Positions 1-6,700 of a stretch of DNA of 8,778 bases are shown here, one piece after another. The DNA is taken from assembly GCA_015486915.1 (NCBI GenBank), contig WFQS01000150.1:1-8778 (forward strand), in the 5' to 3' direction. The DNA comes from Desulfobacteraceae bacterium. Its GTDB lineage: Bacteria > Desulfobacterota > Desulfobacteria > Desulfobacterales > Desulfobacteraceae. How positions within the stretch are numbered: position 1 is the stretch's first letter; every line of letters starts with the position of its first letter. The notes beneath the pieces were generated by a model, which saw nothing but the letters and a program-made list of their open reading frames with translations, was not told the origin of the DNA and searched no databases. The position numbers and the translations under genes were made by a program.

Positions 1-455
1 GCAATGAGGAAAAAGCATTTAAAATTGCTGAAAAAAGTAATTCTCCAATGGGAAGAATACTTGTAAAGGCAATTGAGGCAAGAGAGCTTGACCGTGAAAT
101 GCTTGAAACTGTGATTGTCAATTCAACGGATGAAGAGGTGAGAAATCTTTCATCGGGTATTCAGTCACTTGCCACAATCGGCAATATTGCTCCTCTTCTC
201 GGGCTCCTCGGAACCGTTGTGGGAATGATAAAGGCTTTTATGGTTATTCAGCAGATGGGCGGCAAGGTAAATGCCGCGGTTCTTGCAGGAGGGATATGGG
301 AGGCGATGCTCACAACTGCACTTGGCCTTGGCGTTGCCCTTCCCGTTATGGTGGCTCACAGTTATCTTGTGGCAAAGATTGATAAGTATGAAGCCAGGCT
401 GCAAAGCGGTTCTGTGGTGTTCATGAAAGCAGTTACAGAAAAACAGGAGGTATAA
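1..455 (+). CDS. exbB: ExbB, proton-channel subunit of the TonB motor (3' part)
   Basis: This is the C-terminal 150 residues of an ExbB/TolQ/MotA-family inner-membrane protein. The reading frame is open to the left edge (first full codon at 3), so the start lies upstream and the methionine at 48 is internal. Two hydrophobic segments typical of the family are visible: one at about 167-252 (ATIGNIAPLLGLLGTVVGM, then a short amphipathic stretch) and one at about 280-362 (containing WEAMLTTALGLGVALPVMVA). In the family, ExbB pentamers surround ExbD and use the proton motive force to drive TonB. I call it ExbB and not TolQ because exbD follows after 1 bp and a tonB gene comes next. The stop is TAA at 453-455. 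Nothing looks broken in the visible part. Confidence 0.9.
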   Translation, partial: NEEKAFKIAEKSNSPMGRILVKAIEARELDREMLETVIVNSTDEEVRNLSSGIQSLATIGNIAPLLGLLGTVVGMIKAFMVIQQMGGKVNAAVLAGGIWEAMLTTALGLGVALPVMVAHSYLVAKIDKYEARLQSGSVVFMKAVTEKQEV

Positions 456-456
456 A

Positions 457-864
457 ATGCTTGTTCACAGAAAAAAAAGGCCAAGATACCAGATTCAGGC
501 TCCGCTCACCTCTTTGATAGATATCGTTTTTATGCTGCTGATCTATTTTCTGCTTACAACAAATTTTATGGTGGATGAGGGGATAAAGATAAAACTTCCT
601 CAAGCCAGGGCTTCAGCACCCCAGACCCAACAGGAAATTACCGTTTATGTAGACAGACAGGGACAAACATTTATAAAAAACAGACCTGTCCCGCAGAATA
701 TGCTGTTTAAAGAACTCAAACAGATGATTGGCGGACAAAGGGACAGGCTGGTAGTGGTAAAAGCTGACCGGTCAGTGATACTGAATAAAGCGGTCAAGGT
801 TATGGACCTTGCAAAGGCTGCAGGTGCTGCAAGATTATGCCTTGCAACTGAAAAAAATTTTTGA
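457..864 (+). CDS. exbD: ExbD, biopolymer transport protein of the TonB motor
   Basis: This 135-residue protein has the usual ExbD/TolR length and layout: a short basic cytoplasmic N-terminus (HRKKRPRYQ), a single membrane helix at about residues 17-38 and a periplasmic domain to the C-terminus. The helix carries the family's conserved protonatable aspartate (D22, in LTSLIDIVFMLL). After the helix comes the common motif EGIKIKLPQA. ExbD works with ExbB to convert proton flow into movement of TonB. The start is well supported: ATG at 457 is preceded by a strong AGGAGG at 445-450, which lies inside the end of exbB, with 1 bp between the two genes. This arrangement implies co-transcription and probable translational coupling. 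Its stop TGA (862-864) lies just before or overlaps the next gene. Confidence 0.93.
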   Translation: MLVHRKKRPRYQIQAPLTSLIDIVFMLLIYFLLTTNFMVDEGIKIKLPQARASAPQTQQEITVYVDRQGQTFIKNRPVPQNMLFKELKQMIGGQRDRLVVVKADRSVILNKAVKVMDLAKAAGAARLCLATEKNF

Positions 865-902
865 ACTATACCGGAAAGCCATTATTTACAAGGCAAATAA
901 CC

Positions 903-1607
903 ATGACACACGCAACCACACACCATGACAATAAAAGCCCAAACCGGCTTATGCAGCTAATGATAGGTATTTCCCTGATTATCCATATCTTTTTGTTTAT
1001 GCACATTTCAGGAATTTACCGTTCCAATGCCATAACCTGTATTGAGCTTACAATGCGTAATGTTTCAAAACCGTTTTACAGGGATATCCCAAGACCAAGG
1101 ATAAGGCATCATACCCCTGAAGTCAGCAATGTTAAAAAACTTGATATCCAGAAAACCCATATTCCTTTATTTAAAGTTGACCCTGTGAGAATGGATATTG
1201 CCCATGCCCCTGTAGAAAATATTGAAAGTATCGGTTCTCCTGAAATTTCCGATAATACAGGGCCTGCGATTTATGACTGGAATCCGGACTGGAACCAGGG
1301 AACATCAGAGGAATTTGTGACATCAAAAGACTATTTTGACATGGTAAGGCTTAAGATTGAAACCTGTAAAAAATATCCTTCATCTGCAAAATCAAGACAT
1401 ATTGAAGGAAGGGTTACAATTCAGTTTATTATTAAACAGAACGGTCAGATATCAAACCTTAAACTGTTAAAAAATACAAGGCACAGTATATTAAATAAAG
1501 CAGCATTGAATGCAGTAAAAAAAGCAGCTCCTTTTCCTGTACCGCCGCCGAATCTGTTTAAAGAGCCCATAAATATTGAAATCACGATTTTATTTGAGCT
1601 GACGTAA
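903..1607 (+). CDS. tonB: TonB, energy-transducing protein
   Basis: The C-terminal roughly 90 residues match the TonB C-terminal domain: YFDMVRLKIETCKKYP, then EGRVTIQFIIKQNGQI, a helix with NKAALNAVKKAAPFPVPP and a final beta strand ending ITILFELT. From the chosen ATG the protein is 234 residues with one N-terminal membrane helix at about residues 19-38. TonB spans the periplasm and pulls on the plug of outer-membrane receptors. Two starts are possible. TTG at 861 overlaps the exbD stop (TTGA) but has no clear Shine-Dalgarno; ATG at 903 has AAGG at 890-893, 9 nt upstream. I prefer 903. Oddities: the linker has scattered prolines and no long Pro-Glu/Pro-Lys repeats, and the N-terminus is histidine-rich (THATTHH). 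It belongs to the exbBD operon and most likely serves the receptor encoded downstream. Confidence 0.88.
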   Translation: MTHATTHHDNKSPNRLMQLMIGISLIIHIFLFMHISGIYRSNAITCIELTMRNVSKPFYRDIPRPRIRHHTPEVSNVKKLDIQKTHIPLFKVDPVRMDIAHAPVENIESIGSPEISDNTGPAIYDWNPDWNQGTSEEFVTSKDYFDMVRLKIETCKKYPSSAKSRHIEGRVTIQFIIKQNGQISNLKLLKNTRHSILNKAALNAVKKAAPFPVPPPNLFKEPINIEITILFELT

Positions 1608-1705
1608 CAGCAAAGCCAGAATTTGCATATAACCGCCATGAGGCCGATTTGGACAAGGCAAATATTAATAATAACTCATATAAACCGTTTACAATAAAAA
1701 TTATC

Positions 1706-1711
1706 AGGAGA
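1706..1711 (+). promoter_or_regulatory. Ribosome binding site fixing the FmdE-like start
   Basis: AGGAGA lies 6 nt before the ATG at 1718. It decides against a longer in-frame reading from a TTG at 1649, whose extra N-terminal residues look like translated intergenic sequence (NINNNSY). Confidence 0.75.
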
Positions 1712-1717
1712 GATTTA

Positions 1718-2347
1718 ATGAATGCACAAAAAATTATGGATAGTGAAGACTTTAAACGATGTGTAAAATTCCACGGGCATATCTGCCCCGGACTTTCCAT
1801 AGGATACAGGGCAGTGAAGCTTGCAATGAACAAGCTTGAACAAGCTTATGCCAATGATGAAGAAACTGTGGCCATTGTTGAATCGGACGCGTGTTCGGCA
1901 GATGCGGTTCAGGTATTAAGCGGATGTACCTTTGGCAAGGGCAATCTTATTTTTAAAGACCACGGGAAAATGGTTTTTACCATGCTGAGCCGTAAAAATG
2001 GCCATGGTGTACGTGTGGCCATGCGGTCAGGCGCATTTTCCACGGATGGAATCTATCTTGAACTTTTGCGCAAGAAAATAAATGGCGATGCAGATGAAAA
2101 AGACAAAAAACAATTCGGGAAAATGCATTTTCAAAAAAGCTGTGAGGTTTTGGAAATGCCGGATGACAAACTTTTTGCTGTAAAAACAATACATATGCAG
2201 CTGCCGCCAAAGGCCAGGATCGAACAATCAGAGCCCTGCGATGAATGTAAAGAGCCAACAATGGTGACAAAGCTTGAAACTGTTAACGGGAAAAAACTTT
2301 GCAGAACATGCCTTAAGCAATGCAGAATCAAACAGGATGACAAATAG
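1718..2347 (+). CDS. FmdE-family protein with C-terminal zinc ribbon
   Basis: This predicted cytosolic protein has 209 residues and no signal peptide. The N-terminal part is an FmdE domain: it begins with the signature FHGHICPGLSIGYRA (residues 18-32, with H19, H21 and C23 as likely metal ligands) and continues with SDACSADAVQVLSGCTFGKG (about 56-75, C59 and C70). A short C-terminal zinc ribbon follows, with C174-x2-C177 and C195-x2-C198 plus C202. The family is named after a gene in the methanogen formylmethanofuran dehydrogenase operon. Stand-alone bacterial members have no firmly established function, and the name should not be read as enzyme activity. The gene follows tonB after 110 bp and overlaps the binding-protein gene, so a role in handling or sensing an imported metal is a reasonable inference. 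The call is firm at family level and open at function level. Confidence 0.85.
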   Translation: MNAQKIMDSEDFKRCVKFHGHICPGLSIGYRAVKLAMNKLEQAYANDEETVAIVESDACSADAVQVLSGCTFGKGNLIFKDHGKMVFTMLSRKNGHGVRVAMRSGAFSTDGIYLELLRKKINGDADEKDKKQFGKMHFQKSCEVLEMPDDKLFAVKTIHMQLPPKARIEQSEPCDECKEPTMVTKLETVNGKKLCRTCLKQCRIKQDDK

Positions 2348-3494
2348 GCAAAAACAGATGAAAAATACTTGTAATTCAATATGTTATTTAATAATTGCCT
2401 GGGTTTTAATATGGTTAATCACACCCGGCGCTTTTGCATCGGCTGATTCTGCTGTCAGGACAATAAGTGTTACCGATATGGCAGCAAGGCAGGTGACAAT
2501 ACCTTTTGATCCTGAACGTATCGTCTGTATCGGACCTGGAGCATTGCGCCTGATCGTATATCTTCAGGCTCAGTCAAAACTTGTTGGTGTGGAAGATGTG
2601 GAAAAGAGAAAACCGGACGGCAGACCGTACATAATTGCACATCCTGAACTTTGCAAGCTGCCCCGGTGCGGCCCTGGCGGTGCTGCAAGTGTTAATAAAA
2701 AACCTGATATGGAAACTGTCATTGCTCTTATGCCCCAGGTGATTTTCATTACCTATATGGAAGCTGATCTGGCCGATGAGGTGCAGCGGATTCTCGGCAT
2801 CCCTGTGGTTGTTCTGGTCTATGGGGAACATGCTACCTTTGATGAAAGAGTGTATGATGCTTTGCGTATTTCAGGAAGAATACTTAACAGAAAAAAGCGT
2901 GCTGACAATGTTGTAAATTATATTGAATTCCTTAAAAATGATCTTCAGACCCGTAAAGCTTTAAACGCAAAAAAAAACATACAGGCTGAAAAAAAACAAA
3001 GAGTATACGTTGGAGGTGTCAGTTACCGCGGAGCCCATGGTATTGAAAGTACGGAACAAAATTACATTCCCTTTCAATGGCTTGGCGCAGAAAATGTAGC
3101 CCGGCAGGTAAAGCCCAGCATGGGTACCCATGTTTTTATGGATAAGGAGACCCTCTTAAGACTCAACCCTGATATTATTTTTCTTGACAGCAGTGGATCA
3201 GCTCTAATTATGGAGGATTTTTGTAAAAAACCTGAATTCTATAATGTATTAAAGGCGTTTTCCAATAAACGTGTATATACACTTTTGCCGTATACTTCAT
3301 ATGCGACAAATATAGGTACAGCACTTGGCGATGCCTATGCCATTGGTAAAATTCTTTATCCTTATGGATTTGCCGATATTGATCCCGGGAAAAAAGCTGA
3401 TCAGATATACACGTTCATGGTTGGCAAGCCTGTTTATGATGAAATAAAACATGAATATAAAAATAATTTTCCTGATCTTTTTCAACAGCAGTGA
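2337..3494 (+). CDS. Periplasmic metal-complex substrate-binding protein (BtuF/FepB/TroA superfamily)
   Basis: This 385-residue exported protein fits the cluster of ABC-importer binding proteins for siderophores, haem and cobalamin. It has a signal peptide (basic start, hydrophobic core at about residues 15-30, likely cleavage after AFA at 34). The mature part opens with the usual SVTDMAARQVTIP and ERIVCIGPG, followed by a helix-rich linker and a second lobe containing the GAHGIEST motif (232-239). Two nearby cysteines (C106, C111 in HPELCKLPRC) could form a disulfide or bind metal. The start is uncertain: ATG 2337 overlaps the FmdE-like gene by 11 nt with AGG very close; ATG 2358 has AGG 9 nt upstream and gives 378 residues. 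Both retain the signal peptide. No permease or ATPase partner is in the window. The ligand cannot be read from sequence. Confidence 0.85.
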   Translation: MTNRQKQMKNTCNSICYLIIAWVLIWLITPGAFASADSAVRTISVTDMAARQVTIPFDPERIVCIGPGALRLIVYLQAQSKLVGVEDVEKRKPDGRPYIIAHPELCKLPRCGPGGAASVNKKPDMETVIALMPQVIFITYMEADLADEVQRILGIPVVVLVYGEHATFDERVYDALRISGRILNRKKRADNVVNYIEFLKNDLQTRKALNAKKNIQAEKKQRVYVGGVSYRGAHGIESTEQNYIPFQWLGAENVARQVKPSMGTHVFMDKETLLRLNPDIIFLDSSGSALIMEDFCKKPEFYNVLKAFSNKRVYTLLPYTSYATNIGTALGDAYAIGKILYPYGFADIDPGKKADQIYTFMVGKPVYDEIKHEYKNNFPDLFQQQ

Positions 3495-3524
3495 GTCTGA
3501 GCTGAATTTGATCCGGAAAAAAAC

Positions 3525-3530
3525 AAGGAG
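3525..3530 (+). promoter_or_regulatory. Ribosome binding site for the outer-membrane receptor gene
   Basis: AAGGAG lies 10 nt before ATG 3541 and 4 nt before an in-frame TTG at 3535. It supports a start here and not at the ATG at 3451, which overlaps the upstream gene by 44 nt and would put 30 extra residues before the signal peptide. Confidence 0.65.
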
Positions 3531-3540
3531 TATTTTGAAA

Positions 3541-5622
3541 ATGACAGAAAGTTTTAAAAGCAGATGCATGAAAATAATTCAATTAATTCCGGTCTTGAGT
3601 CTGATTTGCTCTGCAACAGTGTTTGCCATGCAGGAAGGTTCAAAGCATGTACACGTTCTTGCACCTGTTGTGATTTCGGCAAACAGAGTTGAAGTTCCTG
3701 AATTTGATGTACCCCAGGATGTAAGTGTCATCACCAGAGACAAAATAATGGCGTCTCCCTTTGAAAGGGTGGAAGATATAGTGCGCAGTGTTTCCGGCAT
3801 ATATAATTTTCGCCATTCAGGACAGCAGACAAACGGCATTGTAAGTCCTCTTATCATGCGGGGTGTTGGAAAAAACAGAGTCCTCGTCCTTGTGGACGGT
3901 GTTCCCCAGAATGATAATTTTAATAATGCCATTGCCTGGGTTGCATGGGGGAACATTCCAAGGCAGGCAATTTCGCGTATTGAAATTGTACGGGGGCCAT
4001 CTTCAGCGCTTTACGGATCTGAGGGACTTGGCGGAGTAATCAATATCATTACAAGAAAACCTGCAAAAAAACGTGAAACATCATTGAGAAGTGAAGTAGG
4101 AAGTGGAGATAGCTATGCAATTTATGGGTTTCATAGTCAAAAAAAAGAAAAATTAGGAGTTTTGTTTACAGGAGGTTATGAAGACAGTGACGGTTTTTAT
4201 ATGGAAAAAGACCCAAAGGACTACTCCATCAAAAGATATCGCACCCTTTATAAAGGATTTGGTAAAATTACCTATGATGTCTCTCCTCAAACAAATCTCA
4301 GCCTTGCTGCTCTTTATTATAACCAAGATACAGGCCAGGGACGAAAATATTTTCACAGTGATCTGCGGCTTGACCAGTACTGGCTCAACATGACACATAA
4401 AACCGGTTCCTTTATTTTTAAAACCATGGCATACCTTAACCGGGCAGATAAAACCGCTTATCAGGACAGCGCCAAAGATAATTATTCATCTCTTAAATAT
4501 AAAGAAAATTTTGGCGGAACCAATGTATGGGGATGTGATTTCCAGGGAACCTGGACAGGCAGCAAAAAAACAAGAATCACCTTTGGAACAGCCTATAAAG
4601 AAGCGCGTCTTGACTATGATGTGGATTATATTGGGGAAATCAGGGATTCCGGTGCCAGAGGTACCCAAAGATCTTTTTCACCTTTTGTCAACTTTGATGT
4701 TTTTTTGTTAAATAAAAAACTTATCTTAAATACCGGTCTGCGCTATGACTGGATTGAAACATTGGATGGAAAAAACTGGGATACCGTTGCAAGTGCTGGA
4801 AAATCTGCATATGATAATAAATACGATACAAATTCCGAGGGAAGCCTGTCACCCAAATTAGGACTTGCCTGGCATTTAGATGATATGACAACACTTAAAA
4901 TGTCAGGGGGTAAAGGTTTTCGCGCCCCAAGTCTTTTTGAACTTTACAAGGTTCATGTCAGGGGAGGCGGCACTTACTATCGTGAAGCCAGTCCTGATCT
5001 GAACTCGGAAAAAATATGGTCCTATGACATGGAAATTGAACGATCTTTATCAGACAGTCTATCCGGGAAATTGACTTTTTACCAATCCTTTGCAAGGGAT
5101 TATATTGGTGATAATCTTATTGGCACCGGCAGTTTTGGCGGAGGTAAAACACGGTATGAGTATCAGTTGAATAACATCGGCAAGGTGCATATGCACGGGA
5201 TCGAAACAGAATTGCAGTGGAATGCCCTGAATGATCTTACCTTTTCCGGGAACTATACTTATAATATTTCAAAAATCCATGAAGATGAAAATAACCCGCA
5301 ATTAAAGGGTAACTATCTTCCCAATGATCCGCGTCATAAGCTTCATATCGGTTTCAGGTATGAAAATCCCGATTTTGTTAATTTATATGCAATGTTTAAT
5401 TATTACGCTGATATCTATTATAATAATGAAAATTCCTTAAAAACTGATAATTATTGGACAGCAGATCTTGCCGTATCTCATGAATTTTTTAAACGCTTTA
5501 CCGTTTACATGAATGCGGAAAATATTTTTAATGAAAGATATCCTATTTCCAGATCAATTTCCAAATCAGAGCTCTATTCACCCGGTATCATTATAACCTG
5601 CGGTGTGAGATTTAATATATAA
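3541..5622 (+). CDS. TonB-dependent outer-membrane receptor (siderophore/cobalamin type)
   Basis: This 693-residue receptor has a signal peptide (hydrophobic core about residues 12-27, likely cleavage after VFA at 29). A TonB-box-like stretch follows (APVVISA, 41-47). The plug domain spans about 50-175, with LIMRGVGKNRVLVLVDGVPQ and RIEIVRGPSSALYGSEG (R151 begins RGP), ending at GGVINIITRKP. The remainder is a beta-barrel with the usual late motifs FRAPSLFELY (R461) and PDLNSEKIWSYDMEIE, and NAENIFNERYPIS near the C-terminus. The last residues, GVRFNI, end in isoleucine where an aromatic is typical. It would take up a scarce metal-chelate across the outer membrane using the ExbB-ExbD-TonB motor encoded upstream. 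It lies 46 bp after the binding-protein gene. The substrate is unknown; the neighbouring NAS-like genes suggest a nicotianamine-like metal complex, which is inference. Confidence 0.93.
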   Translation: MTESFKSRCMKIIQLIPVLSLICSATVFAMQEGSKHVHVLAPVVISANRVEVPEFDVPQDVSVITRDKIMASPFERVEDIVRSVSGIYNFRHSGQQTNGIVSPLIMRGVGKNRVLVLVDGVPQNDNFNNAIAWVAWGNIPRQAISRIEIVRGPSSALYGSEGLGGVINIITRKPAKKRETSLRSEVGSGDSYAIYGFHSQKKEKLGVLFTGGYEDSDGFYMEKDPKDYSIKRYRTLYKGFGKITYDVSPQTNLSLAALYYNQDTGQGRKYFHSDLRLDQYWLNMTHKTGSFIFKTMAYLNRADKTAYQDSAKDNYSSLKYKENFGGTNVWGCDFQGTWTGSKKTRITFGTAYKEARLDYDVDYIGEIRDSGARGTQRSFSPFVNFDVFLLNKKLILNTGLRYDWIETLDGKNWDTVASAGKSAYDNKYDTNSEGSLSPKLGLAWHLDDMTTLKMSGGKGFRAPSLFELYKVHVRGGGTYYREASPDLNSEKIWSYDMEIERSLSDSLSGKLTFYQSFARDYIGDNLIGTGSFGGGKTRYEYQLNNIGKVHMHGIETELQWNALNDLTFSGNYTYNISKIHEDENNPQLKGNYLPNDPRHKLHIGFRYENPDFVNLYAMFNYYADIYYNNENSLKTDNYWTADLAVSHEFFKRFTVYMNAENIFNERYPISRSISKSELYSPGIIITCGVRFNI

Positions 5623-5692
5623 AACTTTTTCCCAGAAGAATTTTAGCAATAGTTTCTGATGGATTTCAAAACAGGATGCCTTTATGGCTTAA

Positions 5693-5717
5693 AAATGATA
5701 ATAAATTAAGATCATTT
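5693..5717. promoter_or_regulatory. Inverted repeat AAATGAT-N11-ATCATTT, possible regulator site
   Basis: Two perfect 7-bp arms (5693-5699 and 5711-5717) face each other across 11 bp in the 193-bp gap between the receptor and the first NAS-like gene. The left arm runs into GATAAT, a hexamer found in Fur-type operators, but the full site does not match the Fur consensus well. In AT-rich sequence such repeats can arise by chance, so confidence is low. Confidence 0.25.
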
Positions 5718-5774
5718 GTTCTTTCAGACCGGAATCGATGAAATCAGGGTAACTTAGCAATCATCAGTGGAATT

Positions 5775-5793
5775 TATAATTTTAAAAAATTAT
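5775..5793 (+). promoter_or_regulatory. Candidate promoter -10 overlapped by an 18-bp palindrome, upstream of the NAS-like pair
   Basis: TATAAT at 5775-5780 is a perfect sigma-70 -10 hexamer. It overlaps an inverted repeat, ATAATTTT-AA-AAAATTAT (5776-5793, two 8-bp arms with a 2-bp centre). The start codon of the first NAS-like gene is 22 nt further on. A -35 element is poor: the best is TTAGCA at 5754-5759 with a short 15-bp spacer. A palindrome over the -10 and predicted start is where a repressor such as a metal-responsive regulator would bind. This suggests the NAS pair can be transcribed separately from the upstream genes. The strong A/T bias makes a chance palindrome possible. Confidence 0.4.
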
Positions 5794-5815
5794 TTTTATA
5801 AGGCGTTGAATTCCC

Positions 5816-6700
5816 ATGCATTATATTAATTTCAGCCATAAACACGAGCTTGAGGATCGGGATTTTTCAGGGTGCTGCAAGGATTGTAATGCCAGCGTAA
5901 ATATAATTAAACCCCATATAATTGGATTTGCAGGAAAAATAAAAAAATATACCGGTGAAATGCTTGCAGAACTTGAGCCGGAAGATCTCTACCGGCTCTA
6001 TCAGATTATTGATGACCTTGCACATATGGATGCGGGGCCTCATCTTGCCGGGCTTATTTTAAATGAACCTGATATAAAGCGTGAACTGCCGCTGATACGC
6101 ACCTATTATTCCGAATTTTTCAACATCCATGAGACACATCTTGCAAAACAATTGTTTGAATCGGATTCTCCCTGGAAAACTCTGGAGTCATTTCCATTTT
6201 ATCCGCGTTACAAGATCCTTGTTGAAACACAATTTAAGGCTCTGCCGGCAAATCCGGATACCATGCTGGCCTTTATCGGATGCGGCCCTGTTCCCATGAC
6301 TTTAATTATAGCAGCACGCCTGTATGGCATAAGGGCCATTGGGATTGACAATTGTGCTGAAACCGTTAAATTGTCGAAAAAAGTGATTCAATGCCTGAAA
6401 CTGGGAAATATGATCAATATTATCCATGGCGATCATTTTTTGCTTGAAAATCTGAATTGGGATATGGTGCTTGTTGCCGCTCTTGCAGAACCAAAGAACT
6501 TGATTTTTAAAACCATTTTAAAAATTCTGAAAATTCGCAAAAAAGAGTTTCATGTTATTTTCAGGACATATACCGGAATGAAGGCAGTGCTTTATAAACC
6601 GGTTCAACCAGGGGATATTGCAGGATTTAAAATTACAAAAGAGATCCTGCCCCCTGGAAGGGTCAACAATACAACAGTTTTTGCGGAGCTTGACAGATGA
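5816..6700 (+). CDS. Nicotianamine-synthase-like aminobutyrate transferase 1 (NAS/CntL family)
   Basis: This is a 294-residue cytosolic protein. The C-terminal half has a Rossmann fold with the SAM-binding loop FIGCGPVPM (153-161), an acidic residue ending strand 2 (D178 in GIDNC) and the NAS-like tail VNNTTVFAEL (283-292). Before the fold comes ESFPFYPRYKILVE; Y129 corresponds to the conserved FPYY tyrosine of NAS enzymes. E106 (HETHL), 23 residues earlier, is my candidate for the catalytic glutamate. The family transfers 3-amino-3-carboxypropyl groups from SAM to an amino acceptor, making nicotianamine in plants and the staphylopine/pseudopaline precursor in bacteria. It is about 22 residues longer at the N-terminus than its neighbour, and the extension has H8, H10 and C20-C21-x2-C24. 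ATAAGG at 5798-5803 is 12 nt before the ATG, a long spacing. A generic SAM methyltransferase is the main alternative. Confidence 0.8.
   Translation: MHYINFSHKHELEDRDFSGCCKDCNASVNIIKPHIIGFAGKIKKYTGEMLAELEPEDLYRLYQIIDDLAHMDAGPHLAGLILNEPDIKRELPLIRTYYSEFFNIHETHLAKQLFESDSPWKTLESFPFYPRYKILVETQFKALPANPDTMLAFIGCGPVPMTLIIAARLYGIRAIGIDNCAETVKLSKKVIQCLKLGNMINIIHGDHFLLENLNWDMVLVAALAEPKNLIFKTILKILKIRKKEFHVIFRTYTGMKAVLYKPVQPGDIAGFKITKEILPPGRVNNTTVFAELDR

Noticed and set aside
1649..1684. Possible promoter TTGGAC...TATAAA between tonB and the FmdE-like gene
   Set aside because: The spacing is too long for TATAAA and the 17-bp position reads TAACTC, so it is not supportable.
1649..1717. Longer N-terminus for the FmdE-like protein from TTG 1649
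   Set aside because: ATG 1718 has a strong AGGAGA, and the extra residues are unlike the family start.
2274..2336. Longer N-terminus for the binding protein from TTG 2274
   Set aside because: It lies within the FmdE-like zinc-ribbon coding sequence and precedes a complete signal peptide starting further on.
3451..3540. Longer N-terminus for the outer-membrane receptor from ATG 3451
   Set aside because: It overlaps the binding-protein gene by 44 nt and places 30 residues in front of a good signal peptide; AAGGAG at 3525-3530 supports the later start.
4178..4711. Short + strand open frames inside the receptor gene, and minus-strand frames opposite most genes
   Set aside because: They are alternative-frame shadows of genes with clear family matches.
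5623..5700. Possible terminator just after the receptor gene
   Set aside because: The T-run in AACTTTTTCCC is not preceded by a convincing hairpin.
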